Assembly (NCBI GenBank): GCA_905479965.1
Contig: CAJQOR010000077.1
Location: 1 to 10,903 of the forward strand
DNA length: 10,903 bases
Direction of reading: 5' to 3'
Origin: an uncultured Rhizobiaceae group bacterium
GTDB lineage: Bacteria; Pseudomonadota; Alphaproteobacteria; Rhizobiales; Rhizobiaceae
Part shown: positions 1-5,505 of the stretch, in pieces
Layout: each line of letters starts with the position of its first letter
Position numbering within the stretch: the stretch's first letter is position 1
Program-made: the position numbers and the translations under genes
The notes under the pieces: model-generated
What the model was told of the DNA's origin: nothing
What the model saw: the letters and a program-made list of their open reading frames with translations, nothing else
The model's database searches: none

Positions 1-66
1 ACAAGATTTTTCAATTTATCGGCTGTCAGAGAAATCACAGCCTTCGAGGAAATAAAGGAAATTAAT

Positions 67-552
67 ATGTCAGATAAAGCTGATAACAACGCTGCGGGAA
101 CAAACGGCGAAGCTTCTGCACCACCATCTTTGAATATTCTCACGCAATATATAAAAGATCTTTCTTTTGAGAACCCTGGAGCACCGAAGTCTCTTGGTCC
201 AAAAGAAAAAGCGCCTGACATCAACATCAATGTGAATGTAAACGCAAACCCAATGTCACAAACTGATTTTGATGTGGTTTTGAACCTCACGGCTGATGCT
301 AAAAATGGTGATGAGCAGCTTTTTCATATTGAATTGGTCTATGGCGGTATTTTTCGCGTGGCTAACTTCCCGCAAGAACACGTTCTTCCAGTTCTGTTTA
401 TCGAATGCCCACGTTTGCTATTCCCGTTTGCGCGTCAAATTGTTGCCGATGCAACACGTAATGGTGGCTTCCCTCCATTGATGATCGATCCTATTGATTT
501 TGCGCAAATGTTCCAACAGCGTATGGCTGAAGAGCAAGCAAAAGCTAACTAA
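67..552 (+). CDS. secB: Protein-export chaperone SecB
   Basis: SecB is a cytoplasmic homotetrameric chaperone. It binds unfolded precursors after synthesis and delivers them to SecA for Sec-dependent export. The 161-residue product has the family hallmark near the N terminus ([19 protein letters not shown], residues 22-40). It also has the central [10 protein letters not shown] strand (about 92-101) and the C-terminal helix segment around [12 protein letters not shown] (119-130), followed by [13 protein letters not shown]. The first 20 residues are a low-complexity Ala/Asn/Glu-rich extension, as is common in alphaproteobacterial SecB. An AAGGAA ribosome-binding site lies 6 bases before the ATG. 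The gene converges on dnaQ across a shared terminator, so it is not part of the leftward operon. In rhizobia secB ends the same cluster at the left of the origin. Its own promoter would lie in or before bases 1-66, where I see no convincing -35/-10 pair. Confidence 0.97.
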   Translation: MSDKADNNAAGTNGEASAPPSLNILTQYIKDLSFENPGAPKSLGPKEKAPDININVNVNANPMSQTDFDVVLNLTADAKNGDEQLFHIELVYGGIFRVANFPQEHVLPVLFIECPRLLFPFARQIVADATRNGGFPPLMIDPIDFAQMFQQRMAEEQAKAN

Positions 553-577
553 AAGTGCTTAACTTTCTATATTTTCT

Positions 578-620
578 AAAACCGGCTTAGATCTCTTGAA
601 ATGATTTAGGCCGGTTTTTT
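578..620. terminator. Bidirectional intrinsic terminator between secB and dnaQ
   Basis: The arms AAAACCGGC (578-586) and GCCGGTTTT (610-618) are perfectly complementary. The pairing extends through weaker A-U and G-U pairs down to an 11-base loop at 593-603. On the + strand the stem runs into a six-T tract (615-620), ending secB. On the - strand the A tract of the left arm becomes a short T tract, which can end the dnaQ operon. The dnaQ stop codon (619-621) overlaps the edge of the hairpin, so the element is as compact as it can be between two converging genes. Confidence 0.85.
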
Positions 621-1320
621 ATGTTGCTGATTTTGCCCAAATAGAATCTTCGCCTAGTTCTACGATTAACTTTTCATGCGCTATTTTTTCCTCGTCTGTA
701 ATACGAGAAGGCAATGGGTTTGGTCGGGCTTTGATACGCGCAGTTTCCTCAAAAACGTCAGTGCTTTCTTTATTAGAACCGCCATCGCTAACCAAACTAA
801 GAGCCGTTTGTTTACCGCCCGATAGTTCAATATAAACTTCTGCCAACAATTCAGCATCGAGCAATGCGCCGTGTTTTTCACGTTTTGAATTATCAATACC
901 GTAACGACGACATAAAGCATCCAAGCTATTGGGGCCCATCGGGTGCTTACGCCGGGCGATGGCTAAAGTATCAATGACATGCTCATTGCCGATGGGTAAT
1001 TTATCTATTCTCGCAAGTTCAGCATTTAAAAAACCCATATCGAAATTTGCGTTATGGGCGACAAGTTTGGCACCTTGGGCAAATTCTAATAATTCATCAG
1101 CGATATCTTTAAATGATGGCTTATCCAACAAAAACTCGTCGGTAATGCCGTGTACCTCCAACGCATCAGGATGAACTTTCTTGCCTTGTGGATTGATATA
1201 AATGTGCAGAAAATTTCCGGTTGGGAACTTATTTTCAAGTTCAACGCCACCAAATTCAACAATTCGATCGTCTTTATTGCTTAATCCGGTTGTTTCGGTA
1301 TCGAAGATAATTTCGCGCAT
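619..1320 (-). CDS. dnaQ: DNA polymerase III epsilon subunit (3'-5' proofreading exonuclease)
   Basis: This is the proofreading subunit of the replicative polymerase core. It removes mispaired 3' ends and binds the alpha subunit. The 233-residue product carries all DEDDh exonuclease motifs: Exo I DTETTGL with D7 and E9, Exo II AHNANFD with D94, and Exo III epsilon with H150 and D155 in KHGALLDAELLAEVY. The residues after about 170 form the variable linker and the alpha-binding C terminus. The start is fixed by the catalytic motif beginning at residue 6 and by an AAAGG element upstream of the ATG. It is the last gene of the leftward maf-aroE-coaE-dnaQ operon, 15 bases of the spacer-side control region being sufficient for reinitiation after coaE (31-base gap). 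Placing a replisome gene next to the origin is typical of alphaproteobacteria. Nothing is missing or truncated. Confidence 0.97.
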   Translation of the reverse strand: MREIIFDTETTGLSNKDDRIVEFGGVELENKFPTGNFLHIYINPQGKKVHPDALEVHGITDEFLLDKPSFKDIADELLEFAQGAKLVAHNANFDMGFLNAELARIDKLPIGNEHVIDTLAIARRKHPMGPNSLDALCRRYGIDNSKREKHGALLDAELLAEVYIELSGGKQTALSLVSDGGSNKESTDVFEETARIKARPNPLPSRITDEEKIAHEKLIVELGEDSIWAKSAT

Positions 1321-1351
1321 GACCAGCCTTTTAAAGTGAGGTGTGAGTTAT

Positions 1352-1936
1352 TTAATTTTGCCGCAAGTTTTTTAAAAGCGCTATCACTTGCGCCTCAGTT
1401 TCTTCAAAACTATTGGATGTATCCACAATATGGTCCGCCAATTTACGTTTTTCAGCATCTGGCAATTGTTTTTTTAAAATGGCTTTGAATTTTTCTTCAC
1501 TCATATTTTCGCGAGCTAAAACGCGTTGTTGTTGAATTTTAGCATCGCATGTTACTACGATTATCAAATCAACACGCGCTTGAGCACCTGTTTCAAATAA
1601 AAGTGGGATATCTAGAAGAACAAAATCGCTGCCCCGTTGGCGATGAAGATCTATAAATTCATCTTGTTTTTGACGTACAAGTGGATGAATGATGGCTTCA
1701 AGTCTCTTAAAGTTTTCCGGTTGACCAATGACAGCTTCAGATAGCTTTTTACGATCAACGCTTTTACCATCTGTTGTTCCAGGAAAAGCTTCCTCAATTA
1801 ATATGATAGCTTCTTTTTGATATAATTCATGAACTATTTGATCTGCATCTATTATAGGGATGCCGTGTTTTTTAAACATCTGCGCCGTTGTGGATTTACC
1901 CATACCAATAGATCCAGTTAATCCGATAACTTTCAT
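1352..1936 (-). CDS. coaE: Dephospho-CoA kinase
   Basis: CoaE catalyses the last step of coenzyme A synthesis, the ATP-dependent 3'-phosphorylation of dephospho-CoA, in the cytoplasm. The 194-residue form shows the P-loop GSIGMGKST (8-16), the conserved DAD (30-32), the CoA-domain segment DIPLLFETG (109-117) and the LID region RVLAREN (138-144). A C-terminal ADHIVDTS block is also present. An in-frame ATG five codons upstream (1951) lies inside the end of aroE. I prefer the ATG at 1936 because the family starts directly with M-x-V-I-G-L-T-G. A strong anti-SD match, GGGTGATC, overlaps the aroE stop and sits just before 1936. With this start aroE and coaE are separated by 7 bases, which fits translational coupling. 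Identity is very secure; only the start is open. Confidence 0.95.
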   Translation of the reverse strand: MKVIGLTGSIGMGKSTTAQMFKKHGIPIIDADQIVHELYQKEAIILIEEAFPGTTDGKSVDRKKLSEAVIGQPENFKRLEAIIHPLVRQKQDEFIDLHRQRGSDFVLLDIPLLFETGAQARVDLIIVVTCDAKIQQQRVLARENMSEEKFKAILKKQLPDAEKRKLADHIVDTSNSFEETEAQVIALLKNLRQN

Positions 1937-1943
1937 ATCATGA

Positions 1944-2777
1944 TCACCCATTTAAAATTTTATCGCGCAGCGATTTTGTAACTTTTGGGCGGATGCCAAA
2001 CCAATATTCAAATCCTGGAACAGCTTGGTGCAACAGCATACCAAACCCATCAGCTATATCCACACCGTGTTTTTCTGCGTTTTTCAAAAATTTTGTCTTT
2101 AGTGGATGATAAACAATATCTGTAGCAATCGCGCCATCAGCCATTTTAAAAAAATTTAACTCTGGAACCTCGGTTCCATGCATCCCCAATGACGAAGTAT
2201 TTACGAACAGATGAGCGTTTAAAAGCCCTTCATCAACCTTATCCATTTGATAAGCTGTTACATTTGGCCCAAATTCGTCCGCAAGCTTTTCTGCCCTTGA
2301 GAGTGTGCGGTTATATAGCGAAATTTCTGAAAACCCAGCCTCTATTAGTGCATATAAGATCGCTCGACTTGCACCACCTGCGCCGAAAACCACTGCTTTG
2401 CTCGCAATACCTTGTTTGGGGCGCCAATGGGGTACCAAATTATCGAGATTTGCTGCAAAACCATAGGCATCTGTGTTTGTGCCACATAATTTTCCGTCTT
2501 TGCGATAGATTGTATTCACGGCGCCGATTTTTTCAGCGATCTCATCACGCTCATCAACCAATTGGTAAGCTTCCTCTTTAAATGGCATGGTTATATTGCC
2601 ACCTTGAAAAACAGACTCGCCTGATTTTAATTGTTCGATAAATTCAGCAAAACCGTCTTCTTTAAGTTCAATAGCTTTGTAAGAACCGTCAATCTTCATT
2701 TCACCCAACCAAAATCCGTGAATAAGTGGTGATTTGGATTGTTGTATTGGAAATCCTGTAACAAATGCATTTTTCAT
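1944..2777 (-). CDS. aroE: Shikimate dehydrogenase (NADP+)
   Basis: AroE reversibly reduces 3-dehydroshikimate to shikimate in the chorismate (aromatic amino acid) pathway. The 277-residue protein has the shikimate-binding SKSPLIH (14-20) and NITMPFK with the catalytic lysine K67. It also has GTNTDAYGF with the catalytic aspartate D103. The Rossmann nucleotide loop is GAGGASRA (132-139), followed by NRT (156-158), which binds the NADP phosphate. C-terminal markers are NTSSLGM (193-199) and DGFGMLLHQA (243-252). Length is normal. The ATG lies 3 bases after the maf stop, and its ribosome-binding site (AGAGGG) lies inside the last codons of maf, so the two are translationally coupled. The stop overlaps the ribosome-binding site of coaE. 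Confidence 0.97.
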   Translation of the reverse strand: MKNAFVTGFPIQQSKSPLIHGFWLGEMKIDGSYKAIELKEDGFAEFIEQLKSGESVFQGGNITMPFKEEAYQLVDERDEIAEKIGAVNTIYRKDGKLCGTNTDAYGFAANLDNLVPHWRPKQGIASKAVVFGAGGASRAILYALIEAGFSEISLYNRTLSRAEKLADEFGPNVTAYQMDKVDEGLLNAHLFVNTSSLGMHGTEVPELNFFKMADGAIATDIVYHPLKTKFLKNAEKHGVDIADGFGMLLHQAVPGFEYWFGIRPKVTKSLRDKILNG

Positions 2778-2780
2778 GGT

Positions 2781-3380
2781 CTAACCCTCTATCACATCTA
2801 ATTCTCGGAGTTGGGCTAACAAAGGCAACATTGGAAGACCTACAATCGTAAAGAAATCACCGTCTATTTTTTCAAATAGTTGCACACCTTCTTTTTCAAG
2901 CTGATAAGCGCCGACACAGGTTAGAGTTTGTTCTCCTGCTTGAGATAGATGCCGCCCAATAAATTCTGGGCTTATATCGCGCATAGTCAATTCAGCGATC
3001 GAAACATGTTGCCAAATCGTTTGGCCATCTTTGGCGATTGAAACACCACTATTTAGTGTATGTGTTTGGCCAGATAGTTTTAGCAATGTTCGGCGCGCGG
3101 CTTCCATATTTTCTGGTTTATGAAATAACTCGTCGTTTAGTGAAAGCGTCTGGTCCGAACCGATGACGAAAGCGCCTGGGTTTTTTTGCGATACATCTAG
3201 TGCTTTTGCGCTGGCAAGAATAAGAGCAATCTCCTTTGGCGTAGTTCCTGTGCCTTTAATAGCAAGTTCAATCGCTCGCTCGTCAATATCGGCAGGCTGG
3301 GAGGTAAAATTTAGTCCAGCATTTTCCATTAAAGTTTTGCGATGGATGCTTTGTGAAGCAAGTACAATTTTGTTATTCAT
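2781..3380 (-). CDS. maf: Maf-family nucleoside triphosphate pyrophosphatase (YceF-like)
   Basis: Maf proteins hydrolyse non-canonical or regulatory nucleotides to monophosphates plus pyrophosphate. The 199-residue product has the N-terminal ILAS-type strand (IVLASQS, 5-11), DIDER (31-35), GSDQTLS (74-80) with the presumed catalytic base D76, FHKP (86-89), and the C-terminal segment [19 protein letters not shown] is the form I associate with the YceF (m7GTP) subgroup, while GADT marks the YhdE (dTTP/UTP) subgroup; the substrate is therefore inferred. The usual S-P-x-R motif reads S-I-H-R (11-14), which lacks the proline. It is the first gene of the leftward operon and the first gene left of the presumed origin. 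The start at 3380 has only a weak upstream ribosome-binding site, so expression may be low or use a non-SD mechanism. Confidence 0.93.
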   Translation of the reverse strand: MNNKIVLASQSIHRKTLMENAGLNFTSQPADIDERAIELAIKGTGTTPKEIALILASAKALDVSQKNPGAFVIGSDQTLSLNDELFHKPENMEAARRTLLKLSGQTHTLNSGVSIAKDGQTIWQHVSIAELTMRDISPEFIGRHLSQAGEQTLTCVGAYQLEKEGVQLFEKIDGDFFTIVGLPMLPLLAQLRELDVIEG

Positions 3381-3436
3381 ATTTTAGAATACTCAATGAT
3401 TTTTTAGCGTTTGTGATTCTGTTTAAGAGTCAATTT

Positions 3437-3453
3437 TTAACGGTTTCTTAACC
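3437..3453. promoter_or_regulatory. CtrA box TTAA-N7-TTAACC
   Basis: The sequence TTAACGGTTTCTTAACC is a perfect match to the alphaproteobacterial CtrA consensus TTAA-N7-TTAA, with the favoured C after the second half. It lies 57 bases upstream of the maf start and shares its right half with a DnaA-like box. In Caulobacter, CtrA sites in the origin repress initiation when CtrA is phosphorylated. Here it could do that, control the maf operon, or both. The match is seen; the function is inferred. Confidence 0.75.
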
Positions 3454-3456
3454 ACA
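3448..3456 (+). promoter_or_regulatory. DnaA-box-like 9-mer overlapping the CtrA box
   Basis: TTAACCACA differs from the consensus TTATCCACA only at position 4. It uses the same TTAACC that forms the right half of the CtrA box, so DnaA and CtrA could not easily occupy both sites at once. Confidence 0.55.
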
Positions 3457-3481
3457 CTTTTCTTTAGCACCTGTTGAGTGC

Positions 3482-3490
3482 TTTGGATAA
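3482..3490 (-). promoter_or_regulatory. Weak DnaA-box-like 9-mer
   Basis: Read on the - strand this is TTATCCAAA, one mismatch (position 8) from TTATCCACA. It is part of the same-orientation series in the origin gap. As a single site it would carry little weight. Confidence 0.35.
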
Positions 3491-3538
3491 CTTTGATTTC
3501 GAACTTATTTTGGAAAAACCCTATGAATAAGTCAGAAG

Positions 3539-3547
3539 TTATACACA
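3539..3547 (+). promoter_or_regulatory. DnaA box, exact TTATNCACA
   Basis: TTATACACA matches the classical bacterial DnaA-box consensus TTATNCACA at every position. It is the only full match seen in the origin gap and the best anchor for calling this stretch an origin. Confidence 0.7.
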
Positions 3548-3558
3548 ATTGGCGTAGC

Positions 3559-3567
3559 TGTGGATTA
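3559..3567 (-). promoter_or_regulatory. DnaA-box-like 9-mer
   Basis: Read on the - strand this is TAATCCACA, one mismatch (position 2) from TTATCCACA. It lies 11 bases beyond the exact box at 3539-3547 and faces the opposite way, so the two could form a paired binding unit. Confidence 0.55.
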
Positions 3568-3601
3568 AATCCATTCAATTTTGAATTATTTCATCTGGAT
3601 T

Positions 3602-3610
3602 TGGGGATAA
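3602..3610 (-). promoter_or_regulatory. Weak DnaA-box-like 9-mer
   Basis: Read on the - strand this is TTATCCCCA, one mismatch (position 7) from TTATCCACA. A further degenerate TGGATTT copy overlaps its left edge at 3594-3602. Confidence 0.35.
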
Positions 3611-3627
3611 AATTTGCGGCTTCTGTA

Positions 3628-3645
3628 AACTATTGAAAAATAGTT
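3628..3645. repeat. Short inverted repeat / hairpin with GAAA loop in the origin gap
   Basis: The arms AACTATT (3628-3634) and AATAGTT (3639-3645) are exact reverse complements around a GAAA loop. No T tract follows on either strand, so it does not look like an intrinsic terminator. Such AT-rich inverted repeats arise easily by chance in DNA of this composition; the perfect 7-base arms and GNRA-type loop are the only reason to note it. Confidence 0.35.
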
Positions 3646-3696
3646 ATAAAAGTAAGGATTATTTTGATATTATTGAATCTTAAGATGCGACAAGTT

Positions 3697-3705
3697 TGTG
3701 GATAG
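3697..3705 (-). promoter_or_regulatory. DnaA-box-like 9-mer
   Basis: Read on the - strand this is CTATCCACA, one mismatch (position 1) from TTATCCACA. It is the box nearest the A+T-rich tract (3721-3795), a plausible position for loading DnaA onto an unwinding element. Confidence 0.5.
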
Positions 3706-3720
3706 GCTGTTGATAGATTG

Positions 3721-3795
3721 TGCTTTATATATAATAACCGATCTTCACAGACTCTAATAAGAATAAAATAAAAATACACACATTACTTATATATA
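3721..3795. other. A+T-rich tract, candidate DNA unwinding element
   Basis: This stretch is almost free of G and C, with runs such as TTTATATATAATAA (3724-3737), AATAAGAATAAAATAAAAATA (about 3756-3776) and TTATATATA (3787-3795). It lies between the last clear DnaA-like box and hemE. Easily melted DNA beside a DnaA cluster is the expected arrangement for origin opening. The hemE promoter may also lie here, for example around TATAAT at 3730-3735. Confidence 0.45.
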
Positions 3796-3801
3796 GGCAG
3801 G

Positions 3802-3810
3802 GGTGGATAA
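3802..3810 (-). promoter_or_regulatory. DnaA-box-like 9-mer overlapping the hemE ribosome-binding site
   Basis: Read on the - strand this is TTATCCACC, one mismatch (position 9) from TTATCCACA. It abuts the GTG start of hemE and overlaps the ribosome-binding site AGGGG (3799-3803), which alone could explain its GGTGGAT sequence. I therefore rate it lower than the other boxes. Confidence 0.3.
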
Positions 3811-4842
3811 GTGTCCGAAAAGCGTAAATTGCTAAAAGTGTTAGATGGTGAAACCATTTTCCCACCACCAATATGGCTAATGAGACAAGCGGGACGCTAT
3901 CTACCAGAATATCGCGCTACACGTACAAAAGCACCTAACTTTCTAGATTTATGTTACACACCTGATTTGGCTGTTGAAGTAACGATGCAACCGATTAGAC
4001 GGTATGGTTTTGATGCATCGATCTTATTTTCTGATATATTAGTCATACCAGATGCTCTTGATCGTAATGTGAGATTTATAGCTGGCGAAGGTCCTAAAAT
4101 GGACCCTATTGATCCCAAGGGTATTAATGCTCTTAACGCAGATGGATTTTTAGAACATTTAGAACCCGTTTTTGAAACGGTTCGTCGTTTACGTGGTGAG
4201 CTACCAGATGAAACAACTCTCTTAGGCTTTTGTGGCGCACCTTGGACGGTAGCGACTTATATGATCGCCGGTCACGGGACACCAGATCAGGCACCTGCGC
4301 GTTTATTTGCTTATGAACACGAAGCTTCTTTTATGAAATTGCTTAACTTGCTCGCTGATATGTCAGCTGAATATCTTATCGCTCAAATAGATGCTGGCGC
4401 CGACGCTGTTCAAATTTTTGATTCCTGGGCAGGTATTTTGGGTGAAACAGAATTTGAAAAATTTGCTGTAACGCCTGTAAAGCGCATTATTGATCAAGTA
4501 CGTGCTAAGCGCCCCAATGCTAAGATTATCGCGTTTGCCAAAGGCGCTGGTGTGCTTCTTCGCAATTATAGATCGGCTGTTGGTTCTGATGGAATAGGTC
4601 TTGATTGGTCTGTTCCGCTCAGTTTTGCCAAGGAATTGCAGCAACAAGGGGCTGTTCAAGGAAATCTTGATCCGATGTTGATGATTGCTGGTGGTAAAGC
4701 GCTTGACGATGGCATTGATCGAATAATGGAGGTATTATCTGACGGTCCGCTGATTTTTAATCTAGGGCATGGTATCACACCGCAAGCTGACCCAGAAAAT
4801 GTAACGCGACTTATTGAACGTGTTCGGAGTTATAAAAAATGA
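3811..4842 (+). CDS. hemE: Uroporphyrinogen III decarboxylase
   Basis: HemE removes the four acetate carboxyl groups of uroporphyrinogen III to give coproporphyrinogen III, a cytoplasmic step of heme synthesis. The 343-residue product has the N-terminal signature [15 protein letters not shown] (21-35), including the active-site arginines R25 and R29. It also has FSDIL with the conserved catalytic aspartate D75, the second signature [12 protein letters not shown] (139-150), and NLGHGI with H320 near the C terminus. Length is normal. The start codon is GTG, supported by AGGGG seven bases upstream and by the correct family N terminus. It is the first gene to the right of the presumed origin, as in Caulobacter. 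The stop overlaps the hemJ start (ATGA), so the two are translationally coupled. Confidence 0.97.
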   Translation: MSEKRKLLKVLDGETIFPPPIWLMRQAGRYLPEYRATRTKAPNFLDLCYTPDLAVEVTMQPIRRYGFDASILFSDILVIPDALDRNVRFIAGEGPKMDPIDPKGINALNADGFLEHLEPVFETVRRLRGELPDETTLLGFCGAPWTVATYMIAGHGTPDQAPARLFAYEHEASFMKLLNLLADMSAEYLIAQIDAGADAVQIFDSWAGILGETEFEKFAVTPVKRIIDQVRAKRPNAKIIAFAKGAGVLLRNYRSAVGSDGIGLDWSVPLSFAKELQQQGAVQGNLDPMLMIAGGKALDDGIDRIMEVLSDGPLIFNLGHGITPQADPENVTRLIERVRSYKK

Positions 4843-5360
4843 CTGAAGTAGCTGTAAAACCGAAGAAAAACCCTATCGTCGCGATCGCTTCTCTGGCGTT
4901 CATCGCGTTTTTGGCATTAACCTGGAAAAATGAAAATTTCTATCTCTGGATCAAGGCACTTCACATTATTGCTGTGATTTCTTGGATGGCTGGGATGTTG
5001 TATCTGCCGCGTTTATTTGTTTATCATGCAAGTGAAGAGACAGGATCGCCAGTATCAGAAAAATTTAAGATAATGGAATATAAGTTACTGAAATTTATCA
5101 TAAATCCAGCGATGATGGTTACATGGGGCGCTGGGTTATGGCTTATGTTTAGCGGACTTGTTGATTTAGCTGGGTGGTTTTGGGTTAAGTTAATTCTTGT
5201 TATAGCTATGTCTGGTGCACATGGTTGGTTATCTAAATCGCAAAAACGGTTCGCAGCAGATGAGAACAAGCTTTCAGAGAAGCAATGGCGTATGGCTAAT
5301 GAAATTCCGACCGTTTTGATGATTGGGATAGTTATTATGGTGATTGTACGCCCTTTTTAG
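4839..5360 (+). CDS. hemJ: Protoporphyrinogen IX oxidase, HemJ type (membrane protein)
   Basis: HemJ is the integral-membrane enzyme that oxidises protoporphyrinogen IX to protoporphyrin IX in most alphaproteobacteria and cyanobacteria lacking HemG or HemY. The 173-residue product has hydrophobic segments at about 12-28, 35-56, 86-106, 112-130 and 153-170. The family-diagnostic stretch is [19 protein letters not shown] (38-56), with the conserved, probably heme-binding H42. It is followed by LPRLFVYH (56-63), the W-x-K segment WFWVKLIL (113-120) with H128, and [20 protein letters not shown] at the C terminus. The first hydrophobic segment is an extra N-terminal one relative to the four-helix core. 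It overlaps hemE by 4 bases, so two heme-pathway enzymes are made from one message. No clear terminator follows. Confidence 0.93.
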   Translation: MTEVAVKPKKNPIVAIASLAFIAFLALTWKNENFYLWIKALHIIAVISWMAGMLYLPRLFVYHASEETGSPVSEKFKIMEYKLLKFIINPAMMVTWGAGLWLMFSGLVDLAGWFWVKLILVIAMSGAHGWLSKSQKRFAADENKLSEKQWRMANEIPTVLMIGIVIMVIVRPF

Positions 5361-5441
5361 ATGCGATTTGAAACGTGAACAGCTAAAATTTGCTTACCTC
5401 TTGCAGTTTTGGCCAATAATCGCTATTTAGAGGCTATATTT

Positions 5442-5475
5442 ATCCGCCCGAGTCCTTCGGTTTAACCTTGCGGAT
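5442..5475 (+). promoter_or_regulatory. Structured rho leader (nested hairpins)
   Basis: In the 145-base gap before rho, ATCCGC (5442-5447) pairs with GCGGAT (5470-5475). Inside it CCGA (5448-5451) pairs with TCGG (5457-5460) around a 5-base loop. The loop side holds a GANTC site (GAGTC, 5450-5454). No T tract follows, so it is not a standard terminator. Rho is autoregulated through its leader in Escherichia coli; a comparable role here is an inference. The pairing was found by eye, without folding energies. Confidence 0.35.
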
Positions 5476-5505
5476 GTGTTCTCATTCATATTATCTGGAT
5501 TTTTC

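Larger units (their letters stand above)
3381..3810. other. Putative chromosomal replication origin (oriC / Cori-like)
   Basis: This 430-base gene-free stretch separates leftward maf from rightward hemE and is visibly more AT-rich than the flanking genes. Seen directly: one exact TTATNCACA 9-mer (3539-3547) and six 9-mers one base away from TTATCCACA (starts 3448, 3482, 3559, 3602, 3697, 3802). There is also a perfect CtrA box (3437-3453), four GANTC sites (3415, 3427, 3675, 3750), and a strongly A+T-rich tract at about 3721-3795 that could be the unwinding element. Known: in Caulobacter and rhizobia the origin lies beside hemE, between it and the DUF299-maf side. Inference: this is oriC. Five of the seven DnaA-like boxes face the same way (bottom strand), which may define the side of unwinding. 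No ORF in it looks like a gene. Confidence 0.85.

Noticed and set aside
1..66. Promoter or upstream gene end before secB
   Set aside because: Apart from the secB ribosome-binding site, no -35/-10 pair or coding remnant can be supported in these 66 bases.
1937..1951. Alternative coaE start at ATG 1951 giving five extra residues
   Set aside because: The extra M-G-D-H-D is not family-like, overlaps the aroE stop, and the best ribosome-binding site sits just before 1936.
2189..2581. 130-codon open frame on the + strand inside aroE
   Set aside because: It is antisense to a well-supported gene, rich in Leu, His and Arg as expected for a shadow frame, and has no ribosome-binding site.
3710..3737. 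Sigma-70-type promoter for hemE (TTGATA ... TATAAT)
   Set aside because: The two boxes are only 14 bases apart, and the alternative -10 with a 16-base spacer matches poorly; left as a possibility inside the A+T-rich tract rather than called.
5371..5380. GAAACGTGAAC-like sequence before rho as a parS half-site
   Set aside because: There is no CACGTG core and no palindrome; it resembles the arm only by chance.
5476..5505. Alternative rho start at GTG 5476
   Set aside because: It adds [10 protein letters not shown], a hydrophobic stretch unlike Rho N termini, lies next to a hairpin, and has no good ribosome-binding site.
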